Positions 14,420 through 23,240 of a stretch of DNA of 30,571 nucleotides are shown one piece after another (position 1 is the stretch's first letter; each line of letters starts with the position of its first letter). Below the pieces are notes generated by a model. That model saw only the letters and a list, made by a program, of their open reading frames with translations, was not told where the DNA came from and did not search any database. The translations under genes were made by a program, and so were the position numbers. Source of the DNA: Anaerolineales bacterium UBA5797 (GTDB lineage Bacteria; Chloroflexota; Anaerolineae; Anaerolineales; Villigracilaceae); the NCBI GenBank assembly GCA_002418205.1, contig DIDP01000009.1:31344-61914 (forward strand), read 5' to 3'.

Positions 14420-17400
14420 GCTGACTCCTGGTTATATAAGGATGTTTCCTGCCCCCAAAGGGAGGTGGTTTCCTTGAGCAGGTTGTCGCTGAGCGTCTGG
14501 AGAGCGTTAACTTCACGCAGAGTCACAAGAGCCGCCGCCATTTGCCCAGCAATCAGGGTTAATATCTGTGTATCATCCTCACTAAATTTATACTCTTCAG
14601 TGGAAGAATAGGCGGCAATAATCCCTAACACCCTGTTCGAGTATAAAATTGGTAAACCCAACCAGGATGCAAAGGTCTTCTGGATATAGTTTATGCCCTG
14701 TAGTTGATACCATTTTTCCTGCTCTGCCTTTGTTCTCATCAGCAAAGGCTGGCGTTTGCTGATAACTTCCTCAGTTAAACCTTTTCCAAAAGGTCGTTTC
14801 CATGTGGAAAGGACCTCTTGATTTATGGAAACACCATCAATGTATGCCATTGGAAATGTGATTTCATTCCTCTTTGAATCGAATAGAGCAATAAACATAT
14901 TTGTGGCAGCCATGATTTCACGGGCCCGATTACGGATGCGCTCATAAAGCTCGGCCTCGCTTCGAATGGATGTCAGTTCCTTGCCCAGATCATTGATGAA
15001 CCGCAGCCGCTCAATCTGCCGGACGCTTTCGATCGCATTCGCCGTAAAAGCCGCCAACGGCTCCAGCAAGGCAATATGCTCGGTTTGGAAGTAGCCGACC
15101 TGTTCATGCAAAGCCTGCAGCACACCAATCACCCTGTTCTCGGAACGCAAGGGAACGCTGAGGACGGAATGCAATCCAGCGTGCGTCTCCTCCTCGATCC
15201 TTCTGAAGTGGCGTTCATCCTGAAATGCGTCCGCCGCGAGAAGGTTTTTGTTATTCCTAAAGCACCAACCAGCCAGGCCCTCCCCCGGTTTCAGCCTTTT
15301 ACCCACAACCAATTCTCCGCCTCGATCCGGGGTCGCAAATTCGCAAACCAGATCACCGGATGGTGAATCGTAGAGCCAGATTGAAGTGGCGTTCGTGTCC
15401 AGCAACTCGATGGTCTCCTGCGATGTTCGTCGCAAAACGGCAACCAAATTGATGTTTGGGTCTGCCTTCGCGCCCGGTTGGGCATGCTCCGAGTCGTCAG
15501 GCGGTGAGGAGGCGATGTTGGATATCGCCCTTCCAGCTTCATTCAATTTCGTCAACCCTTTCAGCCAACGGTCCTTTTCCAGGGCAACGGCAGCCTGGTT
15601 TGCCAATGCCTGCAAAACATTCATTTGGTCAGATGTAAAGGCATCTTTCTCAACACTTTCCACCTGCAGGGTGCCAACCAAATTATCCCCGGCAAACATC
15701 GGCACTTGCATATGGGACTTGATATCCGCGTACCAGCCGCGGTAATCCGGATCGGATTCAGCGACAATTCTGCCCTTTTTCTCCCCGACGACCTTTCCAT
15801 GAACGGTATCCATTCCCAATGGCAGGCTCAGCTCAACCGGTTTGCGTCCCTCGATGGCCAGCAAATTCAACTTACCGTTTGCCTTATCCAGTTGCCACAA
15901 AACACCGTAATCCGCATCGGTCAATTCGACAGCCCTTGAAACGACCAGTCTTTGAATTTCCCGCGGCGATCTCTCGCCCACGGCGGCATTGATCTCGCTT
16001 AATGCAACGATATCGTTTACGCGGCTCTCGTAGCTGCGTGCATTGGTCAGGGCGATTGCAGCCAGGTTCCCCAATGCCTGGAGCAGATCCCGCTGGTCCT
16101 CGTTGAATGCGTTCAATCCTGTACTCTCGACATCCAATGTGCCGATGAGCTGGGCGCCATACATCATCGGGATGGTTAGGCTGGACCGGATTTTGGGATA
16201 CCAGCTCAGGTAATATTGGTCCTTGCTCACATCCGGACACAGGTATGGCCGCCGCGTTATGGCCACGTGTCCATTAATGCTTGAGTGGTCCAATGGCAGG
16301 GACTTTTTCCTGGGATTGGGACCGGAGGCTGCCCCAATATCCAGACGGTTCTCCAGCCGGTTCAAGATCCAAAGCGAACTGGCTGTCCCGCCCGTCAATT
16401 CCCGGATCTTTTCAACGATCTTTTGATAAACAGCCCCCACTGGTTCCTTTCCAATAGCTGCGTTGATCTCTTGAAGGGTTCCCAGATAATCCACCTGCTG
16501 TGCAAACACCTGGTTGACCTCGATGACCACAGCCGCCTGGTCTGCAAACCGGATCAGCAAATTCTGAATTTGGTCATCAAACTGGAACGGCCGGTTCGTG
16601 TGGATGAATAAAATTCCTGTCAGGCGGGTGCCGCGCATCAGCGGCAGGATCGCGCTGGATTTGATGCCCAGTTTAAGGGATTCCCGGCGCAAACGAGGCG
16701 CGCCATCCGGTGGCGTGCTGGCATCGGATTCAAATAACGGTCTGCGGTGCTCAAGCATAAACCGGGCCTTGCCTCCCTTGCCACGCGGAGGTTTTTCAAG
16801 ATGTTCCCTCAAGGGCCCGGCAGCCCTGCACAGAGTAAAGTCGTTCTTGGCCTGGTCATACAACAATATGCTGGATGAGGTGGTTTCAGGTCCGAGAATA
16901 TTATTGACGCTGCTCAGAATGCTGATGGCGACATCTTCAATGGTGGTACCCTGGGTAACCCCATGCAGGCTGTCCAATTGTTGGTTCAGGACATCCAGAC
17001 GCCGGGAGAGTCTCTCCTTGCTTAAGACATCCCCTGCAATCTGGGCCAGACTTTCCGCCAACGATTGCTTTTGAGGCGGGAACCCGTTCACGTGATGACT
17101 TTCGAGGTTCAATACACCAATTACATCCCCATCCTCATCCATGAGTGGAAGGGTCAATTCCGAGCGGGTGTCCTCAAAATACTGCAGATAATACTCGCGG
17201 TCATGGTTTAGATCGGGAGCATAATACATTCTTCCCGTTTTGACCACATGGCCGGAAATGCCCTTGTGCTTTTCCAGGCTGCGCATGTTGGGCGGGATTT
17301 TCCCGCCGGAAACCACCGCGCCCTCCTGCCAGAAGGCAACATGCACCAGCAGTTCCTCGTCCACCACAGAGATGTGACCGTGATCGGCTTCCAGGATCTG

Positions 17401-20289
17401 GATGGCTTTTTCCAGCACGAGAGGCAGCGGATCAGTGGTGCCTATCACATTCACCACGTCCCGCAAGGCCTCCAGGTCACGTTTGCGCTGGTCGAAGGCC
17501 AGCGCGTTCTCGATGGTAATGGCTGCCTGGTTCGAATAGATCTGCAGAATGCGTCTCAGATCCTGAGAATAGTTTGTCTGTTGTTTCTCGTGGATGAAGA
17601 GCACCCCCAAAAGACGATTCTGTCCCTGCCGTTTCAGGGGAAGCGCTGCGGAAGAAACAATGCCGGCCTTCAACAGCCCGGGGTTAAACCCCTTGATCTC
17701 GGGAGGCAGTTGCTGCCTGGTCTCTATGTAGATTGGCTCCCGGGTCTGGACTACAAAGCCTCCCAGGCCTCCCGCCTCGCGTGGTGGAAAGCTGAGCTGA
17801 TTTGCGATGGGACCCACGGCCACAATTGTTTCAAGAAAGTGTTGCTTATTATCATCGTATAAAGTGATGCTGGATGAACAGGTTTGGGATCCATACAACT
17901 CCACAATGCCGTAAAGTACCTGCTTCAATATCGACTCCAAATCACTTTCCTGGGCTATGTCATGGAGGATCTGGATCTGGCGATTCAGTTTTTCCATCCG
18001 GTCAAACAATTCCGATTTCTCCACAACGTCCGCGGCAATTGTCGCCAGACTCTGGCAGAGTTCCCGTTGTGGCAGACTGAATGCATCTTGTAGATTGCTC
18101 TCCAGATTCAAGACACCCATGATATTTCCCTGGTCATCTTTCAGAGGTACGGTGAACTCAGACAGAGTGCCCTCATACCATTGCAGGTAATGTGAGTCCC
18201 CCATGGTCAGATCCGGCACATAATAGATTTCCGCCTGACCGCTGGCTACAAATCCCGCAATCCCCTTGCCCAGATCCTGGAAGCGGTGTCTTTCCGGTAT
18301 CTGCTCTCCCGTGAGGATTTTGCCTTCCTCCCATATGGCCCGGTAGGCAAGTCGATTGTTTGCCCTGTCCACCAGGGCAAATGAACCATGATCGGCCTTC
18401 AAAAGCCGGGCTGCCTTCTCCAGGATCACGGGCAACGGGTCACTGCCTGTAACTCCCACGGTGCGAATGATCTCCTGAAACGATTCCAACTGCCGGGAAA
18501 GGTTCACCCGGCGTCGATGATTCTCGAAGGCAATGGCCACCTGGCTGGCAAAATTACTCAGGAACTCCACCTCGAATTGACTGAATGCACCCTTAACATC
18601 GCGCTTGATTGCGATGGCGCCGATCGGCTTTTCCTGGGGATCAAAAATCGGAACCAGCAGCGTGGACATCCATTTCTCTTTCCTAAGCAGGTTGTCGAGT
18701 TTTACCACCAATCCAGCCGGGGGGTTCTCCAGGTCGCCGCAATTGACGGGTTGTTTTGTAAGAAAGGCATGGGCCAGCAATGAATCATCGCGTCCGGTAT
18801 ATCCAATGTGCGCCTTCTGTTTGAAATTTTCGCTGACCCCCAGTGCGGCGGGCACCGCAAACACCTGCTTGTCTTCATCCCATAGCCAGAGTGCTACCGA
18901 TTTTCCGAGCAATTCCAGGATCGCATGAATGACCGCGTCTTGGAGAAAGCCGTGCCCCTTCATGACCGCCTGGCTTATAAGCTGGAGGTGATACCTTAAT
19001 TTCGCCTGATCCAGTGCCGAGCCAGCCAGGGATGCATAGGAGCGCAGGACCTCCAGGTCGCCCTTTTGGAACGCTCCTGGGATCCTGCCTGCCAAAACCA
19101 CTACGCCAATGGTCAGATCACCACGTTTGAGGGGAATGATGACCTGGGAGCGATATTTCTGAAGCTTGAGCGGTTTGAGACCGCCATACCGCTCCAGGTT
19201 GTTAATGTCGCTGACGACCTTGACGGAACCGTCGCGGGCCGCGCTACACAGCAAATTATCCTCCCGGAGAGGATAATACCTGGCGGGCATCGCCTTCTGC
19301 GAACTGGATGGAGTGAGTTGCCGTAACATGCCATTCTCAAAATCAACCAGGAAAAACCATCCAGCATCCGCCACCACCAGGTCGATGCCGATCTTTAAGA
19401 TCGCCTCAGTAAACAGTTCAAGCCTGGGCTGTTCTGCCGTCAGGTTGCTGATACCATTGATCAGGGACCGATTTTTGCGAGCGAGTTCTATATGGTTGAT
19501 CGATTCAGATGCCTGACGGGCAAAGGCCTGCAAGTTCTTCTCGATGGCAGGCTGTCGATCCGGGTTGGATTTCCATCCTTCCTTTGAAAATCCCTCCAAA
19601 AAACCAAATTCCCTGCCCAAATACCTCAAAGGAATTCCAATGACATGATTCCAGTCGTGTCGGGCAGCGAAGATCGGGGTATGATACTTGGATGTTCCCC
19701 GGATATTTTCTAAAACGATCGGGGTGTCATTTTGGAGCATCCTGAGTAAAGACCGGTTACCGGCCTCGATAACCACGGCCCTGTCCTGGGTGCTTATGCT
19801 GGATGAATCTGCCCAGGCTGCCAGCTTCAAGTGGCGCCTGGGATCAGAGAAACGCCAGATCAATACCTGATCCAGCTCGGTGATCTCCCTCGCAGTCCTG
19901 GCAATGGAATGGAGATTTGCATCCTGTTCAGTGAAGTGCTGGATGATTTCATTTAATTCCGCCGGATCGAACGGTTTGCGTATATACCAGGAAGCGCCTT
20001 TCAGAATGGCGCCGGGGCTATTCTCATTCGGATCACCTGTGAAGACGATCACTGGAAAATCCTGGCTGATCCCGCGCGCCTTCTCAATGACCCGGCTGCT
20101 ACCTTCCGGGGATTCGAGCATCCAATCCAGCAGGATGATTTGATAATCGCCATCCTGACGGCTCAATCGATCAACCGCTTGCTGGCTGCTGGCACAGGCT
20201 TCCACCTCATATCCAATATTGGACAGGTCTGTTGCCAGGCTGTCGAGCACGTCGCGATCGTCTTCGACGACCAGAATTCTTGTTGCCAT
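14416..20289 (-). CDS. Giant REC protein with about eleven GAF domains
   Basis: This 1957-residue protein begins with a complete REC domain (1-120: D10/D11, acceptor D55 in IILLDWM, T84, K105). After it I count eleven GAF-like domains at about 140-280, 285-432, 446-592, 616-765, 783-932, 952-1095, 1116-1262, 1285-1420, 1443-1575, 1613-1758 and 1778-1926, joined by helical linkers. There is no kinase, cyclase, DNA-binding or membrane part. GAF 4-5 and 6-7 are a duplicated pair, and GAF 8 and 9 resemble each other. GAF domains bind small ligands or mediate dimerisation; here they probably form a long sensing scaffold whose state depends on phosphorylation of D55. The start is supported by GGAGG four bases before the ATG at 20289, 11 bases after the S1-kinase gene. 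The ligands are unknown. Confidence 0.9.
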   Translation of the reverse strand: MATRILVVEDDRDVLDSLATDLSNIGYEVEACASSQQAVDRLSRQDGDYQIILLDWMLESPEGSSRVIEKARGISQDFPVIVFTGDPNENSPGAILKGASWYIRKPFDPAELNEIIQHFTEQDANLHSIARTAREITELDQVLIWRFSDPRRHLKLAAWADSSSISTQDRAVVIEAGNRSLLRMLQNDTPIVLENIRGTSKYHTPIFAARHDWNHVIGIPLRYLGREFGFLEGFSKEGWKSNPDRQPAIEKNLQAFARQASESINHIELARKNRSLINGISNLTAEQPRLELFTEAILKIGIDLVVADAGWFFLVDFENGMLRQLTPSSSQKAMPARYYPLREDNLLCSAARDGSVKVVSDINNLERYGGLKPLKLQKYRSQVIIPLKRGDLTIGVVVLAGRIPGAFQKGDLEVLRSYASLAGSALDQAKLRYHLQLISQAVMKGHGFLQDAVIHAILELLGKSVALWLWDEDKQVFAVPAALGVSENFKQKAHIGYTGRDDSLLAHAFLTKQPVNCGDLENPPAGLVVKLDNLLRKEKWMSTLLVPIFDPQEKPIGAIAIKRDVKGAFSQFEVEFLSNFASQVAIAFENHRRRVNLSRQLESFQEIIRTVGVTGSDPLPVILEKAARLLKADHGSFALVDRANNRLAYRAIWEEGKILTGEQIPERHRFQDLGKGIAGFVASGQAEIYYVPDLTMGDSHYLQWYEGTLSEFTVPLKDDQGNIMGVLNLESNLQDAFSLPQRELCQSLATIAADVVEKSELFDRMEKLNRQIQILHDIAQESDLESILKQVLYGIVELYGSQTCSSSITLYDDNKQHFLETIVAVGPIANQLSFPPREAGGLGGFVVQTREPIYIETRQQLPPEIKGFNPGLLKAGIVSSAALPLKRQGQNRLLGVLFIHEKQQTNYSQDLRRILQIYSNQAAITIENALAFDQRKRDLEALRDVVNVIGTTDPLPLVLEKAIQILEADHGHISVVDEELLVHVAFWQEGAVVSGGKIPPNMRSLEKHKGISGHVVKTGRMYYAPDLNHDREYYLQYFEDTRSELTLPLMDEDGDVIGVLNLESHHVNGFPPQKQSLAESLAQIAGDVLSKERLSRRLDVLNQQLDSLHGVTQGTTIEDVAISILSSVNNILGPETTSSSILLYDQAKNDFTLCRAAGPLREHLEKPPRGKGGKARFMLEHRRPLFESDASTPPDGAPRLRRESLKLGIKSSAILPLMRGTRLTGILFIHTNRPFQFDDQIQNLLIRFADQAAVVIEVNQVFAQQVDYLGTLQEINAAIGKEPVGAVYQKIVEKIRELTGGTASSLWILNRLENRLDIGAASGPNPRKKSLPLDHSSINGHVAITRRPYLCPDVSKDQYYLSWYPKIRSSLTIPMMYGAQLIGTLDVESTGLNAFNEDQRDLLQALGNLAAIALTNARSYESRVNDIVALSEINAAVGERSPREIQRLVVSRAVELTDADYGVLWQLDKANGKLNLLAIEGRKPVELSLPLGMDTVHGKVVGEKKGRIVAESDPDYRGWYADIKSHMQVPMFAGDNLVGTLQVESVEKDAFTSDQMNVLQALANQAAVALEKDRWLKGLTKLNEAGRAISNIASSPPDDSEHAQPGAKADPNINLVAVLRRTSQETIELLDTNATSIWLYDSPSGDLVCEFATPDRGGELVVGKRLKPGEGLAGWCFRNNKNLLAADAFQDERHFRRIEEETHAGLHSVLSVPLRSENRVIGVLQALHEQVGYFQTEHIALLEPLAAFTANAIESVRQIERLRFINDLGKELTSIRSEAELYERIRNRAREIMAATNMFIALFDSKRNEITFPMAYIDGVSINQEVLSTWKRPFGKGLTEEVISKRQPLLMRTKAEQEKWYQLQGINYIQKTFASWLGLPILYSNRVLGIIAAYSSTEEYKFSEDDTQILTLIAGQMAAALVTLREVNALQTLSDNLLKETTSLWGQETSLYNQESA

Positions 20290-20300
20290 GTATCCTCCAA

Positions 20301-22637
20301 TCAGGGACGTTGCGAAGCGAGTTCCAGGGCAAATGCGCTTCCCAGGAACATGGTGCTCCCAAGAAGGCTCAATCTGCCTCCCATCCTCTCTGCAAGATTC
20401 CGGCTGATAAACAGGCCCAGGCCGGCTCCCCCGCGTCTTGAAAACCCGGGCGAAAAGATTCGATCGCGATCACGCCAATGAATACCTGGGCCGTTGTCAA
20501 TAATCCGTACCTCAACCGGCAATGAATTGCCTTCCGTTCGCAAACGGGTCTGAATGATCATTACGCCCATTTGCAGGGCGGGGATGTACTTCCGGGACTG
20601 GTCACCGATGATTTTCATTCGATCTCGCTGCTCTGCCATCATCTGGATTGCGTTGAGTGCCAAATTCATGATGATCTGTTGCAACTGGGACTGAATTGCA
20701 TGGACAGGGGGAAGTTTATCGGCCAGGTCCAGGTAAATGGTCACCCCGGTCTGTTTCGCCCGGCGGGCTAATTGTCGGCCCACATCCTCGACCAGGTGGT
20801 TGACGTCCAGCACATCGTAATCGTTGCGAACCTGGCGGCTGTAGGAGAGCACGAGTTCTTTCAAACCGGATTGCAATCTGGTGGTTAGCTGAATTTCCCT
20901 GTCGATCTTATCCCACCATTCCCCAAGCAAGACAGGCTCGCTGGGCATCGGTCGTGACTGCCGCAGATTGTTGAGTCGTCCCAAGCTGCCATCCATGGCT
21001 GTGAGTTTATTGTTGACCTCATGCACCATGTCGCTCAACAATTGACCGAGCGAATATTTTTCCTCATACCGCCACATGTATTCGATCAGCATCAGGCGTT
21101 CAATCGTGACGGTCAGAAAGGAGCCGGCGATCCGGGCATGAACGAATCGTTCATCGCTCTTTCCGTCCCCTTTCATAAAGCCAAAAGGGTCCTGGCTCAA
21201 TAGAAAAAGACCATGGCGTGTCGGGCGTTCAGGAAGGTGGACCGGAATGCCCAGAAAGGATTGAAAATCAAGATTTATAAAGAAATTCTTAAAACGCTGG
21301 TCATTGTCGAAATCTATGTCATTAAGATACAACTCCCGCTCCTCCTCGATCACCTGTCGGGCCGGGCTGTAGTACAACCCGTCCTGGGCCAGTTTTAAAT
21401 CGTTGCCGGACAACGCGGGGTATGAACCGATGATCGAGATTGACTGCAGGGACTTGTCATACTCAAGGAGAAGACAATGGGAGGCTTCGGTCTGCTTGTA
21501 CAGGCTGTTTAGAATTCCCGAATAGATCTGCCCGGGTTCCTGATTGGAGAAGGTCTGCATTTCAAGGTGCTGCATGAAATGATGGTTTCTGTCGATGGTC
21601 GTTTCCGGTGTCACCAGCCAGTACCCATGACGTAATTCGTCTATCTTATCGATTAGTGCCTCCGTGCTTTTGTGACAGAACGGAAACTCCTCTTCAATAG
21701 CGTATCGCCCATTCTCATCAAATTCTGCAACGCTCATGATTACAATGGGAATATTGATATTCTCCCGCCTGATCCTGCGGGCAACCTCGGTCCCCTTCTC
21801 TTCTTTAAGGTTCAGGTCAATAAGGATTAGACTGTAAGGCGGGCCATCCAGAAGCTTGGCGATCCCTTCCCCTCCATTGGTTGCTGTTTCCACACTGACT
21901 TTGTATTCCCTTTCCATTTCCCCGCCGATGAAATTCAACCACTCCTCTTCATCATCCACGATCAGTACCCGATGCAACTTTCCCATACTGGATTGAACAA
22001 AGGGTCTTCTGGATCGGGTATCGGATATAAAATCCACCGAGGCGGAAAACTCGACCTGACCGGGATGATTGTCTGCGCCAAAATATTCCAACAGCTGTTT
22101 TTGTCTCTCATCCAGATCCGCAGGCAATCCTTGAAGCCGCCGGACCAGGTTCAGGTGAATGTGGTGGTTTACCTTGTCAATGGATGCGATCGTGCCCGAT
22201 ACCAGATCACCAAGCCATAACACATCCTCGATGGATTGACCTCTCAACATGGGAACATCCTTCGGCACGATCAGTGCATCGATGCCCGGTTCCAACTGAA
22301 CATAGACCCCCGAGTTCCGCACGTTAACCACCTCACCATTTACTATCTGACCCACCCGATATTTATGCGCCTCGATCGCGGCCTTCCAGGGATTCGTCAC
22401 TCTGCGCAGGCTTAGGAAAACCATGTTCTCATGGTGGTCTTCCTCTTCCAATACAACCGCTTGCAGAATTGCCCCTTCCTCTGGCAGGGATAAAGGCACA
22501 CTAATCCGCCGTTCCCAGGAAATCTCCCGTGGGCGGATGAAGCCTCTTTGCTTTTTGTGATCAAGCAAGGACACATGGATCCCGCTGGGTCTGGGGTCGG
22601 TTACCTTAACGGATACAGTTCGAATATCTTGGCGCAT
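20301..22637 (-). CDS. S1-S1-REC-GAF hybrid histidine kinase
   Basis: I use the ATG at 22637 (778 residues); the frame opens further up at a TTG at 22718. Two S1-type OB folds come first: about 5-78, and a clear one at 93-167 (YRVGQIVNGEVVNVRNSGVYVQ in the family pattern, ending HIHLNLVRR). S1 domains bind RNA. A REC domain follows (about 220-335) with D228/D229, acceptor D274 in ILID and K323. A GAF domain spans about 350-515. The phospho-acceptor box LLSDMVHEVNNKLTAMDG contains H539. The ATPase domain (about 645-775) has N658/N662, IDNGPGIHW, IFSPGFSRRG and GAGLGLFI. No membrane segment is present. It is the first gene of the operon and probably its RNA- or ribosome-linked input, which is inference from the S1 pair. 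Confidence 0.9.
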   Translation of the reverse strand: MRQDIRTVSVKVTDPRPSGIHVSLLDHKKQRGFIRPREISWERRISVPLSLPEEGAILQAVVLEEEDHHENMVFLSLRRVTNPWKAAIEAHKYRVGQIVNGEVVNVRNSGVYVQLEPGIDALIVPKDVPMLRGQSIEDVLWLGDLVSGTIASIDKVNHHIHLNLVRRLQGLPADLDERQKQLLEYFGADNHPGQVEFSASVDFISDTRSRRPFVQSSMGKLHRVLIVDDEEEWLNFIGGEMEREYKVSVETATNGGEGIAKLLDGPPYSLILIDLNLKEEKGTEVARRIRRENINIPIVIMSVAEFDENGRYAIEEEFPFCHKSTEALIDKIDELRHGYWLVTPETTIDRNHHFMQHLEMQTFSNQEPGQIYSGILNSLYKQTEASHCLLLEYDKSLQSISIIGSYPALSGNDLKLAQDGLYYSPARQVIEEERELYLNDIDFDNDQRFKNFFINLDFQSFLGIPVHLPERPTRHGLFLLSQDPFGFMKGDGKSDERFVHARIAGSFLTVTIERLMLIEYMWRYEEKYSLGQLLSDMVHEVNNKLTAMDGSLGRLNNLRQSRPMPSEPVLLGEWWDKIDREIQLTTRLQSGLKELVLSYSRQVRNDYDVLDVNHLVEDVGRQLARRAKQTGVTIYLDLADKLPPVHAIQSQLQQIIMNLALNAIQMMAEQRDRMKIIGDQSRKYIPALQMGVMIIQTRLRTEGNSLPVEVRIIDNGPGIHWRDRDRIFSPGFSRRGGAGLGLFISRNLAERMGGRLSLLGSTMFLGSAFALELASQRP

Positions 22638-22759
22638 CTTCTGATCGATATTCCAAAACCATGATACTCTGGAATCTACTTCCGCCCAAAAATAAAAGAG
22701 AATACCAAGCTGTAACAATCATCGGCCTAGTGGCGAGCAGTAATTCCTGGTTGGAAGTC

Positions 22760-22786
22760 ATTATATCGTATTGATGAAATAATCAA
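22760..22786 (-). promoter_or_regulatory. Candidate sigma-70 promoter of the signalling operon
   Basis: On the minus strand a perfect TATAAT (22760-22765) follows TTGATT (22781-22786) after 15 bases. The leader to the ATG at 22637 would be about 115 bases. The spacer is short, so the -35 call is weak; the -10 is the stronger part. Confidence 0.4.
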
Positions 22787-22819
22787 AAGACCGCGATTTG
22801 CGATCCCTCAGAAATTTTT

Positions 22820-22845
22820 GAATTCGCTTGGAAAATGCGAAATTC
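22820..22845. promoter_or_regulatory. Inverted repeat upstream of the operon promoter, possible operator
   Basis: GAATTCGC and GCGAAATTC form arms around nine bases, with one unpaired base. It lies about 34 bases upstream of the -35 candidate. A similar AATTTCGCGAATT core lies inside the promoter spacer of the glycoamylase-like gene. Confidence 0.25.
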
Positions 22846-23090
22846 GCGTGCCTCTGTTATTCGCACCGGTATCAAAACTTGATATGGAAGATCACTTGCC
22901 AGGAAATTGCCCTGCATTAATTTCTGACCTTCCGTGTTTCTTGATGTCGGAACTTGTCAGCCTCGCAGGTGAAACCCAATAGATCTCCGGATTGGAAAAT
23001 CTACTCGTCTGACTTGTACGGATAATGCCTCTGGATAAAACATCACCATACGGTTAATAGTGCACCAAACTTGAAGAAACAGTGTGTCCA

Positions 23091-23240
23091 TTATGGCAGA
23101 TTGAACGTCTTCACCAGGAACACCGCCATTTGTGCACGGGTGACGGGGGCGTCCGGACAGTAGTTGCCGCCGCCACAACCGCCGGTGATGCCTTCCCTGG
23201 CAAGCTCTTCGATCCATTTGTCTGCCCAATAACCGACCGG
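23091..23240 (-). repeat. SLH-coding DNA repeat, copy 1
   Basis: This end of the gene encodes the last SLH unit and the tail VKTFNLP. It is clearly similar at DNA level to 27157-27306 and 30143-30292, but is the most diverged of the three. Confidence 0.6.

Larger units (their letters stand above)
22638..23090. other. Intergenic region upstream of the signalling operon
   Basis: About 450 bases without a convincing gene. It contains a promoter candidate for the minus-strand signalling operon (22760-22786) and an imperfect inverted repeat, GAATTCGC and GCGAAATTC, at 22820-22845 just upstream of that promoter. I see no good intrinsic terminator for the SLH gene that ends at 23091, so read-through into the operon is possible. 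Confidence 0.5.

Noticed and set aside
22638..22718. N-terminal extension of the S1-kinase to a TTG at 22718
   Set aside because: The 27 extra residues match no S1 sequence, the start is TTG without a ribosome binding site, and the first S1 fold begins right after the ATG at 22637.
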